Shown here piece after piece: positions 1 to 6,739 of a stretch of DNA of 14,905 bases; position 1 is the first letter of the stretch; every line of letters starts with the position of its first letter. Source of the stretch: Erwinia sp. (lineage in GTDB: Bacteria > Pseudomonadota > Gammaproteobacteria > Enterobacterales > Enterobacteriaceae); contig DOOK01000405.1 in assembly GCA_003512805.1 (NCBI GenBank), forward strand, positions 1 to 14,905, read 5' to 3'. Below the pieces are notes generated by a model. That model was not told the DNA's origin, searched no databases, and saw only the letters and a list, made by a program, of their open reading frames with translations. Position numbers and translations under genes: made by a program.

Positions 1-159
1 GAGCACTTTACGCTGGCGGATATTTTCCTTTCGCATACCCTGATGTGGGCGCAACTGTGCGGATTACCGGCTGACGATAAATTAACCCGTTACGTAGAGA
101 ACTGTCAGCGAAGGGAAGCGTTCAGCAAAGCGCTGGAAAGAAATAACCGCACAGCCTGA
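1..159 (+). CDS. Glutathione S-transferase family protein, C-terminal end (partial)
   Basis: This is the last 52 codons of a gene that begins before the window; it stays open from base 1 and ends at TGA 157-159. The peptide has the all-alpha character of a GST C-terminal domain. The FTLADI stretch near the start matches the N-capping box (S/T-x-x-D) that precedes helix 6 in GSTs. The end, with REAFSKALER, resembles the common GST ending in which a 'RPAFQRAL'-like helix closes the protein. GSTs conjugate glutathione to electrophiles or act as peroxidases or isomerases; the subfamily cannot be told without the N-terminal thioredoxin fold. The gene converges on the rplS operon, and its stop is 62 bases from the rplS stop. 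No separate terminator for this strand is apparent. A non-catalytic GST-like protein is possible. Confidence 0.75.
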   Translation, partial: EHFTLADIFLSHTLMWAQLCGLPADDKLTRYVENCQRREAFSKALERNNRTA

Positions 160-175
160 CGCGTGTTTTACGGAT

Positions 176-205
176 AAAAAAAAGGGCCGGCCTTTCGGCC
201 AGCCC
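176..205 (-). terminator. Rho-independent terminator of the rpsP-rimM-trmD-rplS operon
   Basis: On the - strand a 9-bp stem (184-192 with 197-205, one G-U pair) closed by a GAAA tetraloop is followed at once by a run of eight Ts (complement of the As at 176-183). It lies just downstream of the rplS stop and is a textbook intrinsic terminator. On the + strand the hairpin is not followed by a T run, so it should mainly serve rplS. Confidence 0.9.
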
Positions 206-221
206 CCAGTTTCGTATTAAC

Positions 222-629
<408 letters not shown>

Positions 630-1400
630 CTACAGCCCGGACTGCCCATCATCGTTATGCTGCTGGCTGAATTCCTTTTGGAACTCTTTCAGCAACTTTG
701 CTTGCTCTTCAGTCAGAGCCAGGTTTTCCAGAAGTTCAGGTCTTCTTAGCCAGGTACGGCCCAGCGACTGTTTCAGGCGCCAGCGGCGAATTTCGGCATG
801 GTTGCCCGACAGCAGAACTGGCGGAACCTCCATCCCTTCTAACACTTCAGGTCGGGTATAGTGTGGACAGTCCAGCAATCCCTCGGAAAACGAATCTTCC
901 TCGGCCGATGCCTGCTTGCCCAGTACGCCGGGTATAAACCGGGCGACTGAATCAATCAGCGTCATTGCCGGCAGTTCCCCACCGCTGAGCACGTAATCTC
1001 CGATCGACCATTCTTCATCGATTTCGGTTTGAATAACGCGCTCATCAATCCCTTCATAGCGACCACACACCAGAATTAACTTCTCGCTGGTCGCCAGCTC
1101 GCAAACGCCTTCCTGATCGAGTTTGCGTCCCTGAGGTGAAAGATAAATCACCTTAGCGCCTTCTCCTGCCGCCGCTTTTGCTGCGTGGATGGCATCCCGT
1201 AAGGGCTGAACCATCATTAGCATTCCCGGTCCGCCGCCGTAAGGACGATCGTCCACGGTACGGTGCCGGTCATGAGTGAAGTCACGAGGACTCCAGCTCT
1301 GAATGCTGAGCAGGCCATTTTTTACTGCCCGGCCAGTTACTCCGTATTCGGTAATTGCGCTAAACATCTCAGGGAACAGGCTGATTATGCCAATCCACAT
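630..1400 (-). CDS. trmD: tRNA (guanine-N1)-methyltransferase
   Basis: TrmD uses S-adenosylmethionine to methylate N1 of G37 in tRNAs reading CNN and some other codons, which prevents +1 frameshifting. The 256-residue protein shows the SPOUT trefoil-knot region ([16 protein letters not shown], then [15 protein letters not shown], about residues 110-145). It also has the [11 protein letters not shown] segment with the catalytic Asp near residue 169, and the C-terminal helical tRNA-binding domain. The frame is open 18 codons further upstream, overlapping the rimM end, but homologs begin at [13 protein letters not shown], so the ATG at 1398-1400 is chosen. The ribosome binding site before it is poor. 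That fits the known low translation of trmD relative to the ribosomal-protein genes of the same mRNA. It starts 35 bases after the rimM stop. Confidence 0.96.
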   Translation of the reverse strand: MWIGIISLFPEMFSAITEYGVTGRAVKNGLLSIQSWSPRDFTHDRHRTVDDRPYGGGPGMLMMVQPLRDAIHAAKAAAGEGAKVIYLSPQGRKLDQEGVCELATSEKLILVCGRYEGIDERVIQTEIDEEWSIGDYVLSGGELPAMTLIDSVARFIPGVLGKQASAEEDSFSEGLLDCPHYTRPEVLEGMEVPPVLLSGNHAEIRRWRLKQSLGRTWLRRPELLENLALTEEQAKLLKEFQKEFSQQHNDDGQSGL

Positions 1401-1435
1401 CGACTGCGCCGGAGTGTTACCGTCTTGTCCGGAGC

Positions 1436-1984
1436 TCAAAAACCAGGATCCCAATCTACTTCGATAGTGCCGGTAGTGAGATCGACATTCTTGATAACCT
1501 GTCCATCAAGGAACGGAACCAGCCGCTCCTTCGCACCAAACGCATCCTTCAGGTTTGCCTTCACGACGAGTACGTCGTTTGAACCGGTTTCCATCATATC
1601 AATGACTTTGCCCAGCTCGTATCCTTGCGTGGTCACTACCTGGCAGCCCATAAGGTCTTTCCAGTAATAGTCACCGCTTTCCAGAGGAGGCAGCTGCTCC
1701 GCGTCTACCACAATTTCGCAATTGGTCAGTAGCGTAGCGGCATCACGATCGTCAATGCCTTTGACTTTGATGATCATGTCCTGATTGTGGCGCTTCCAGC
1801 CTTCCAGCTCGATAAGCTGCCATTGACCCGCCCGCTGGATAAACCAGGGTTGGTAGTCAAAAATGCTTTCAGCATCTTCGGTGGAGGAAAACACTTTGAG
1901 CCAACCACGAATACCATAGGCCGATCCCATCTTTCCCAGAATTAACGGGTTAGCGGGCGGCTGGGCGGTGAGTTGCTTGCTCAT
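1436..1984 (-). CDS. rimM: Ribosome maturation factor RimM
   Basis: RimM binds the 30S head through ribosomal protein S19 and assists maturation of the 3' domain of 16S rRNA. The product is 182 residues, the same length as the E. coli protein. It has an N-terminal RimM beta-barrel ([20 protein letters not shown], about residues 16-35) and a C-terminal PRC-barrel containing [11 protein letters not shown] and the ending EVDWDPGF. The conserved start MSKQLTAQ puts the ATG at 1982-1984; an in-frame ATG three codons upstream is less likely. It follows rpsP by 18 bases and precedes trmD by 35 bases. Family knowledge from E. coli says rimM and trmD are translated much less than the flanking ribosomal-protein genes; no strong ribosome binding site is seen here. 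Confidence 0.96.
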   Translation of the reverse strand: MSKQLTAQPPANPLILGKMGSAYGIRGWLKVFSSTEDAESIFDYQPWFIQRAGQWQLIELEGWKRHNQDMIIKVKGIDDRDAATLLTNCEIVVDAEQLPPLESGDYYWKDLMGCQVVTTQGYELGKVIDMMETGSNDVLVVKANLKDAFGAKERLVPFLDGQVIKNVDLTTGTIEVDWDPGF

Positions 1985-2002
1985 GTTGACCACCGTGACA
2001 GA

Positions 2003-2251
2003 TTAAGCTGCTTTCTTAGCTTCTTTGATCAGCGCACCAACGCGATCAGAGAGAGTAGCGCCCTGGCCAACCCAGTGCTCAATGCGATCCAGATCCAGAC
2101 GCAGTGCTTCAGCCTGACCAGAAGCGATTGGGTTGAAGAAGCCTACGCGCTCGATGAAACGACCGTTGCGAGCGTTGCGGCTGTCAGTGACAACTACCTG
2201 ATAAAACGGACGCTTTTTAGCGCCGTGACGTGCCAAACGAATTGTTACCAT
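2003..2251 (-). CDS. rpsP: 30S ribosomal protein S16
   Basis: S16 binds 16S rRNA early and is needed for ordered 30S assembly. The 82-residue product matches the family along its whole length: [18 protein letters not shown] at the start, [13 protein letters not shown] in the middle and [13 protein letters not shown] near the end. The region around residues 45-50 (SGQAEALR) differs from the E. coli form I recall, a variable loop. A strong AAAGAGGAT ribosome binding site lies just before the ATG, in contrast to rimM and trmD. It is the first gene of the operon, behind the leader and promoter described at 2278-2356. Confidence 0.97.
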   Translation of the reverse strand: MVTIRLARHGAKKRPFYQVVVTDSRNARNGRFIERVGFFNPIASGQAEALRLDLDRIEHWVGQGATLSDRVGALIKEAKKAA

Positions 2252-2277
2252 AACATCCTCTTTAGTTAATAAAACAA

Positions 2278-2306
2278 CCGGGCCCCATTGAGGGAACGGG
2301 GCCCGG
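2278..2306 (-). terminator. Terminator-like hairpin in the rpsP leader (possible attenuator)
   Basis: A perfect 9-bp GC-only stem (2278-2286 with 2298-2306) with an 11-base loop is followed on the - strand by TTGTTTTATT. It lies 26 bases before the rpsP ATG and downstream of the likely rpsP promoter. It may therefore end ffh transcripts, attenuate rpsP-operon transcripts, or both. The T-run is interrupted, so termination may be partial. Confidence 0.65.
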
Positions 2307-2328
2307 GTGCAATATAAAAAGCCCGAAA

Positions 2329-2356
2329 ATTTTACTCATTTTGGCGCAAAAAGCAA
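2329..2356 (-). promoter_or_regulatory. Putative sigma-70 promoter of the rpsP operon
   Basis: A -35-like TTGCTT (2351-2356) and a -10-like TAAAAT (2329-2334) on the - strand are 16 bases apart, in the gap between the ffh stop and the rpsP start. A start near 2322 would give a leader of about 70 bases containing the 2278-2306 hairpin. The bases after the -10 include CGGGC, as in growth-rate-controlled promoters. The match is moderate. Confidence 0.5.
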
Positions 2357-2387
2357 TCTAATTCGCCTGAGCGCTTTTCCGGCTCGA

Positions 2388-3749
2388 TTAACGGCCCGGG
2401 AAGCCCGGCGGCATCATACCTTTCATGCCGCGCATCATCTTGGCCATCCCGCCCTTCTTCATCTTTTTCATCATGCGCTGCATGTCGTCAAATTGCTTAA
2501 GCAAGCGGTTAACGTCCTGCACCTGCATACCGGATCCCGTCGCGATACGACGCTTACGGGAACCTTTGATAATTTCTGGCTTCTCACGCTCTTTGCGGGT
2601 CATGGAGTTAATCATTGCCTCCATGCGCACCAGCACCTTGTCATCCATCTGCGACTTAACGTTATCCGGCAGCTGGCCCATGCCCGGCAGTTTGCCCATC
2701 AGGCTGGCCATGCCGCCCATGTTGCGCATCTGCTTGAGTTGCTCCAGAAAGTCATTGAGATCGAAGCCGTCGCCTTTTTTCAGCTTGCTGGCGAGTTTCT
2801 CCGCCTGCGCGCGATCGACCTTGCTTTCGATATCTTCAATCAGCGACAGGACGTCGCCCATGCCCAGAATACGGGAAGCGATACGATCCGGATAGAACGG
2901 CTCCAGCGCCTCAGTTTTCTCACCGACACCCATAAATTTAATAGGCTTGCCGGTAATATGGCGGATAGAGAGCGCCGCACCACCACGTGCATCACCGTCC
3001 ACCTTGGTCAGGATGACACCGGTCAGCGGCAGCGCTTCGTTAAAAGCTTTTGCCGTGTTCGCCGCATCCTGACCGGTCATGGCATCGACCACAAACAGGG
3101 TTTCTACCGGATTGATGGCGGCGTGAACCTGTTTGATCTCGTCCATCATCGCTTCGTCAACGTGCAAACGACCGGCGGTATCCACCAGCAGCACGTCGTA
3201 GAACTTCAGCTTAGCCTGCTGAAGGGCGTTTTTGACGATATCGACCGGCTTCTGGCTCAGATTGGACGGACAAAAGTCAACGCCGACCTGCTCTGCCAGC
3301 GTTTCCAGCTGTTTAATTGCCGCCGGACGATAAACGTCGGCAGACACAACCAGCACTTTCTTCTTGTGCTTTTCGCGCAGGAATTTACCCAGCTTGCCGA
3401 CGCTGGTTGTTTTACCTGCACCCTGCAAGCCCGCCATCAGCACCACAGCTGGCGGCTGAGCGGCCAGATTGAGCGTGTTGTTTTCGGCGCCCATGGCGAC
3501 GACCAGCTCATTCTGAACGATCTTCACAAACTCCTGACCCGGGGTCAGGCTTTTGTTGACGTCGTGGCCCACGGCACGCTCTTTAACGCGGCCGATAAAG
3601 TCACGCACTACCGGCAGCGCAACGTCTGCCTCAAGCAGCGCCATGCGCACTTCGCGCAGGGTGTCCTTAATGTTGTCTTCTGTCAGCCGTCCACGGCCAC
3701 TGATATTGCGCAGGGTCTGCGACAATCTGTCGGTTAAATTATCAAACAT
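2388..3749 (-). CDS. ffh: Signal recognition particle GTPase Ffh
   Basis: Ffh is the protein subunit of the bacterial SRP. With 4.5S RNA it binds signal sequences of nascent inner-membrane proteins and docks with FtsY at the membrane. The 453-residue product has the N domain (about 1-85) and a Ras-like G domain with GLQGAGKTTSVGKLGKF (P-loop, about residue 105), DTAGRLHVDE, and TKVDGDARGG. The methionine-rich M domain (about 300-453) contains the RNA-binding GSRKRRIATGSG motif and ends in a Met/Lys/Gly tail, MMKKMKKGGMAKMMRG. The ATG at 3747-3749 begins the conserved MFDNLTDRLS and has a GAGAG ribosome binding site; the frame is open 14 codons further but those are not conserved. It is monocistronic or partly joined to rpsP downstream, and diverges from ypjD. 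Confidence 0.98.
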   Translation of the reverse strand: MFDNLTDRLSQTLRNISGRGRLTEDNIKDTLREVRMALLEADVALPVVRDFIGRVKERAVGHDVNKSLTPGQEFVKIVQNELVVAMGAENNTLNLAAQPPAVVLMAGLQGAGKTTSVGKLGKFLREKHKKKVLVVSADVYRPAAIKQLETLAEQVGVDFCPSNLSQKPVDIVKNALQQAKLKFYDVLLVDTAGRLHVDEAMMDEIKQVHAAINPVETLFVVDAMTGQDAANTAKAFNEALPLTGVILTKVDGDARGGAALSIRHITGKPIKFMGVGEKTEALEPFYPDRIASRILGMGDVLSLIEDIESKVDRAQAEKLASKLKKGDGFDLNDFLEQLKQMRNMGGMASLMGKLPGMGQLPDNVKSQMDDKVLVRMEAMINSMTRKEREKPEIIKGSRKRRIATGSGMQVQDVNRLLKQFDDMQRMMKKMKKGGMAKMMRGMKGMMPPGFPGR

Positions 3750-3799
3750 CGTCTCTCGCTCAACGTAATGAGAGGTCGCCAGGCGACACAATGGCGCAG

Positions 3800-3828
3800 A
3801 TTATAACATGAAGACGCGGCGATCTCAG
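3800..3828 (-). promoter_or_regulatory. Sigma-70 promoter of ffh
   Basis: A perfect TATAAT (3800-3805 on the - strand) is preceded at 17 bases by CTGAGA (3823-3828, 4 of 6 to consensus). A transcription start near 3793 would give a leader of about 44 bases before the ffh ATG. The -35 overlaps the left arm of the inverted repeat at 3821-3845. Confidence 0.7.
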
Positions 3829-3845
3829 CCATCTGCGTTGAGATC
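3821..3845. repeat. Inverted repeat between divergent ffh and ypjD promoters
   Basis: GATCTCA (3821-3827) and TGAGATC (3839-3845) are perfect 7-bp inverted arms separated by 11 bases. The centres of the arms are 18 bases apart. One arm covers the ffh -35 and the other ends two bases before the ypjD -35. It could be an operator, but no matching regulator motif is recognised and chance is possible. Confidence 0.4.
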
Positions 3846-3847
3846 GT

Positions 3848-3876
3848 TTGGAGCCAGCGGCGGCTGGCGCTATACT
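3848..3876 (+). promoter_or_regulatory. Sigma-70 promoter of ypjD-corB
   Basis: TTGGAG (3848-3853) and TATACT (3871-3876) are separated by exactly 17 bases. The expected start near 3883 is about 25 bases before the ypjD ATG at 3908. This placement argues against starting ypjD at the upstream in-frame ATG at 3848. Confidence 0.7.
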
Positions 3877-3907
3877 GCTTTTTTTCATAGCCTTGCCGGT
3901 ACCACCT

Positions 3908-4699
3908 ATGTCCGTTTTTGCGATCCTGGCGCTGCTCGCCTACTCTTTCAGCCTTGCTCTGATTATTCCCAGCCTGCTGCGCAAGCAGAGCGCATGGCGA
4001 GGCATGGCCGTTGTTTCCGCTGTCGTCGCGCTGGTTTGCCATGGCGTCGCACTGGAACAGCGTATTTTCACCGCGGAAGGCGGCCAGAACCTGAGTCTGT
4101 TAAATATCGGCTCGCTGGTCAGCCTGCTGATTTGCGCCATTATGACTATCGTGGCCTCACGCAACCGTGGCTGGATCCTGCTGCCTTTGGTTTACAGCTT
4201 CGCGCTTATCAATCTGGCCTTCGCGACCTTTGTGCCCAATGCGTTTATCACCCATCTGGAAACCACACCCGGTATGATGGTGCACATAGGGCTGGCGCTG
4301 TTTGCCTATGCTACGCTAATGATTGCGGCACTCTATGCGCTGCAGCTGGCGTGGATAGACTGGCTGCTGAAAAATAAAAAGCTGGCTTTCAGCAGGGATA
4401 TCCCGCCGCTGATGACCATTGAGCGCAAAATGTTCCATATCACCCAAATAGGGGTGGTATTGCTGACGCTGGTGCTCTGTACCGGCCTGTTTTATATGCA
4501 GGATTTGTTCAGCCCTGAAAACGTAGATAAGGCCGTCCTGTCGATTCTGGCCTGGTTTGTCTATATCGTTTTGCTTTGGGGTCACTATCATGAAGGATGG
4601 CGTGGACGCCGCGTGGCCTGGTTCAATTTTGGCGGCGCGTTCCTGCTGACCATGGCCTATTTCGGCAGTCGTATGCTGCAACACTTTTTGTCCTCCTGA
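3908..4699 (+). CDS. ypjD: Inner membrane protein YpjD, cytochrome c assembly/heme-exporter-like family
   Basis: The 263-residue protein is almost wholly hydrophobic, with about eight membrane segments starting at residues 3-20. It belongs to the CcmC-like cytochrome c assembly family. Visible landmarks are NLSLLNIGSLVSL, TIVASRNRGW, the loop ending TPGMMVHIGL, a cytoplasmic stretch SRDIPPLMTIERKMF, and VLLWGHYHEGWRGRRVAW near the C-terminus; the last resembles the tryptophan-rich heme-handling region of this family. Conserved His residues (in VCHGVAL, VHIGL and GHYHEGW) are candidate heme ligands. Its exact role is unsettled; association with the adjacent CNNM transporter gene is a recurrent pattern. 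The ATG at 3908 is chosen because homologs begin there and because the promoter at 3848-3876 lies upstream of it. The ribosome binding site is weak. Confidence 0.92.
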   Translation: MSVFAILALLAYSFSLALIIPSLLRKQSAWRGMAVVSAVVALVCHGVALEQRIFTAEGGQNLSLLNIGSLVSLLICAIMTIVASRNRGWILLPLVYSFALINLAFATFVPNAFITHLETTPGMMVHIGLALFAYATLMIAALYALQLAWIDWLLKNKKLAFSRDIPPLMTIERKMFHITQIGVVLLTLVLCTGLFYMQDLFSPENVDKAVLSILAWFVYIVLLWGHYHEGWRGRRVAWFNFGGAFLLTMAYFGSRMLQHFLSS

Positions 4700-4724
4700 T
4701 CCTCCACTACAAGGAATTCCCTCG

Positions 4725-6011
4725 TTGGAACAAGTTTCAACCACCACGCTGATTATTATTCTTTTCGTTATGGTGCTGGTGTCGGCATGGTTCGCCGGCT
4801 CCGAAACCGGCATGATGACCCTCAATCGCTACAAGTTGCGCCATCAGGCTAAAAATGGCGATCGCGCCGCCCGTCGGGTAGAGAAATTGCTGCGCCGCCC
4901 CGACCGTCTCCTCAGTCTGGTGCTGATTGGCAACAACCTGGTCAATATTCTGGCTTCCGCATTGGCCACCATCGTCGGGATGCGTCTGCACGGCGACGAA
5001 GGCGTGGCTATCGCTACCGGTATCCTGACATTTGTGGTGCTGGTATTTGCCGAAGTTTTACCGAAAACCGTTGCCGCGCTTTATCCTGAAAAAGTCGCTT
5101 TTCCCAGCAGCTTGCTGTTAGGCCCGTTGCAAATCGTGATGATGCCATTGGTCTGGCTGCTGAACACTATTACCCGCATTCTGATGCGTATGGTGGGCAT
5201 GAAGACGGATGGAACGGCCAACTCCGCGCTGAGTAAAGAAGAGCTGCGCACCATCGTCTATGAATCCCGCACGTTAATGTCGCACCGCAATCAGGATATG
5301 CTGCTGTCCGTACTGGACCTCGAAAAAGTTAACGTGGATGACATCATGGTGCCGCGCAACGAAATTGTGGGTATCAATATCAACGATGACTGGAAATCCA
5401 TCGTCCGCCAGCTTACCCACTCGCCGCATGGCCGCATCGTGCTTTACCGTGACTCGCTGGATGATGCGATCAGTATGCTGCGTCTACGGGAAGCCTACCG
5501 TCTGATGACGGAGAAAAAAGAGTTCACTAAAGAGGTTATGCTGCGCGCGGCGGATGAAATTTATTACGTACCGGAAGGCACGCCACTCAACATTCAGCTG
5601 GTTAAGTTCCAGCGCAACAAGAAGAAAGTGGGTCTGGTCGTTGATGAATATGGCGATATCAAAGGACTCATCACCATTGAAGATATTCTGGAAGAGATCG
5701 TCGGCGATTTCACCACCTCAATGTCCCCTACGCTGGCGGAAGAAGTCATGCCGCAGAATGACGGCTCGGTTCTGATTGAAGGCAGCGCTAACATTCGCGA
5801 GCTGAACAAGGCCTTTAACTGGCAATTGCCGGAAGAGGAAGCCCGTACGGTTAACGGTATGATCCTGGAAGTACTGGAAGATATTCCTTTACCGGCGACG
5901 ACGGTGCATATCGGTCACTATGCGATCGACATCCTCGACGTACAGGAAAATATGATCAAGCAGGTTCGCGTTACGCCGCAAAAGCCGCTGAAAGAGTCGG
6001 TGGGTTCTTAA
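4725..6011 (+). CDS. yfjD: CNNM/CorC-family divalent cation transporter (CorB, YfjD)
   Basis: The 428-residue protein has the CNNM architecture: a DUF21 membrane domain (about 1-190), two CBS domains (about 205-325) and a CorC/HlyC C-terminal domain (about 340-420). The first membrane helix is followed by FAGSETGMMTLNRYKLR, and LVLIGNNLVNILASAL marks the second. CBS1 begins at VDDIMVPRNEIVGI, and CBS2 contains VGLVVDEYGDIKGLITIEDILEEIVG-like sequence. Family members export or exchange Mg2+ (and Co2+ in Salmonella CorB) at the inner membrane, with the CBS domains sensing ATP-Mg. The start is a TTG at 4725-4727, supported by AAGGA nine bases upstream and by the conserved MEQVSTTTLIIIL beginning. 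It follows ypjD by 25 bases, so the two are very likely one operon. It ends just before paired hairpins. Confidence 0.94.
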   Translation: MEQVSTTTLIIILFVMVLVSAWFAGSETGMMTLNRYKLRHQAKNGDRAARRVEKLLRRPDRLLSLVLIGNNLVNILASALATIVGMRLHGDEGVAIATGILTFVVLVFAEVLPKTVAALYPEKVAFPSSLLLGPLQIVMMPLVWLLNTITRILMRMVGMKTDGTANSALSKEELRTIVYESRTLMSHRNQDMLLSVLDLEKVNVDDIMVPRNEIVGININDDWKSIVRQLTHSPHGRIVLYRDSLDDAISMLRLREAYRLMTEKKEFTKEVMLRAADEIYYVPEGTPLNIQLVKFQRNKKKVGLVVDEYGDIKGLITIEDILEEIVGDFTTSMSPTLAEEVMPQNDGSVLIEGSANIRELNKAFNWQLPEEEARTVNGMILEVLEDIPLPATTVHIGHYAIDILDVQENMIKQVRVTPQKPLKESVGS

Positions 6012-6013
6012 GC

Positions 6014-6061
6014 GCTATCCCCCGCGTGAGGGGGGATAGCTGACCAGGCTGAGAAGCCTGG
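6014..6061. terminator. Two tandem hairpins between convergent corB and luxS
   Basis: A 10-bp stem (6014-6023 with 6031-6040; CCCCC/GGGGG plus GCTAT/ATAGC) with a 7-base loop starts just after the corB stop. It is followed by a second 7-bp stem (6044-6050 with 6055-6061) with a GAGA loop. They fill the gap between the facing corB and luxS stops. Neither is followed by a T run on either strand, so they may block exonucleases or assist Rho-dependent ends rather than act as classic intrinsic terminators. Confidence 0.6.
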
Positions 6062-6069
6062 CTAAGTGA

Positions 6070-6585
6070 CTAGATGTGCAGTTCCTGTAGCTTATCCTGC
6101 GGCAGCGCCAGCTCGTCGTTATGGTTCACGCCGATATCATGCTCAATAATGTGACGCGCAATATCCTGCGCCTCATCCAGAGAGTGCATTTCATAGGTGC
6201 CGCACTGATACTCGTTCAGCTCAGGAATTTTACGCTGATCGGTGACTTTCAGTACGTCCTGCATCGCTGCCTTCCACGCTTTCGCCACGCGCTGCTCGTC
6301 CGGTGTGCCAATCAGGCTCATATAAAAACCGGTACGACAGCCCATTGGCGAGATATCGATGATTTCAACGCCGTCGCCGTTCAGATGATTACGCATAAAC
6401 CCGGCAAACAGGTGCTCCAGCGTGTGGATACCGCGCTCCGGCATGACTTCTTTGTTTGGCCGGCAGAAACGCAGATCGAAAACGGTAATGGTATCGCCAT
6501 GCGGCGTATTCATGGTTTTCGCTACGCGAACCGCAGGCGCCGCCATGATGGTATGATCGACGGTAAAGCTATCCAGCAATGGCAT
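6070..6585 (-). CDS. luxS: S-ribosylhomocysteine lyase (autoinducer-2 synthesis)
   Basis: LuxS splits S-ribosylhomocysteine into homocysteine and DPD, the precursor of autoinducer-2, in the activated methyl cycle downstream of Pfs. The 171-residue product is full length. Metal ligands are visible as His54 and His58 in HTLEH, with Glu57 as general base, and Cys128 in YQCGTYEM. The catalytic Cys83 lies in [12 protein letters not shown]. The start [12 protein letters not shown] is conserved, and AGAGGT lies about 7 bases before the ATG. The leader is overlapped on the opposite strand by micA (6656 onward) and its promoter; in E. coli, antisense pairing with MicA leads to RNase III cleavage of the luxS mRNA. 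It lies downstream of gshA on the same strand and converges on corB. Confidence 0.98.
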   Translation of the reverse strand: MPLLDSFTVDHTIMAAPAVRVAKTMNTPHGDTITVFDLRFCRPNKEVMPERGIHTLEHLFAGFMRNHLNGDGVEIIDISPMGCRTGFYMSLIGTPDEQRVAKAWKAAMQDVLKVTDQRKIPELNEYQCGTYEMHSLDEAQDIARHIIEHDIGVNHNDELALPQDKLQELHI

Positions 6586-6620
6586 ATGGTTACCTCTGAT
6601 AAATTTATTTTCGCAGTGAT

Positions 6621-6649
6621 GAAACTTTCTCTGACGTCCCGTGGTCTGA
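6621..6649 (+). promoter_or_regulatory. Sigma-E promoter of micA
   Basis: GAAACTT (6621-6627) matches the sigma-E -35 element (GGAACTT-like), and TCTGA (6645-6649) matches its -10. They are 17 bases apart, and the -10 ends six bases before the MicA 5' end. This is the arrangement known for E. coli micA, so envelope stress should induce the sRNA. Confidence 0.85.
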
Positions 6650-6655
6650 CTCTAT

Positions 6656-6731
6656 GAAAGACGCGCATTTTGTTATCATCATCCCTGACAACACAGAGAT
6701 GTTAATTTGGCCACATTGATGTGGCCTTTTT
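6656..6731 (+). ncRNA. micA: Small regulatory RNA MicA
   Basis: MicA is an Hfq-dependent sRNA of about 72 nt that represses ompA and other porin mRNAs under sigma-E control. The 5' end GAAAGACGCGCATTTTGTTA and the following ATCATCATCCCTG are almost identical to the E. coli sequence as I recall it, which holds the ompA-pairing seed. A middle hairpin follows (CATCCCTG with CAGAGATG, one C/A mismatch). The loop is ACAACA instead of the shorter AATT I recall in E. coli. The 3' end is a terminator hairpin (GGCCAC 6709-6714 with GTGGCC 6721-6726) followed by TTTTT. It lies between luxS and gshA on the opposite strand, and ends about nine bases before the gshA stop. Confidence 0.93.
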
Positions 6732-6739
6732 CTTTTGCG

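Noticed and set aside
1401..1454. Upstream extension of trmD by 18 codons
   Set aside because: These codons overlap the rimM end and precede the conserved [13 protein letters not shown] start of the family.
2262..2339. A 25-codon proline/glycine-containing frame on the - strand in the rpsP leader (possible leader peptide)
   Set aside because: Its ATG lies within the promoter, upstream of the expected transcript start, and it lacks a ribosome binding site; it is most likely a by-product of the GC-rich hairpin.
2307..3737. A 476-codon open frame on the + strand antisense to ffh
   Set aside because: It is a mirror frame of a strongly conserved gene, has His/Leu/Gln-rich composition without family features, and no ribosome binding site.
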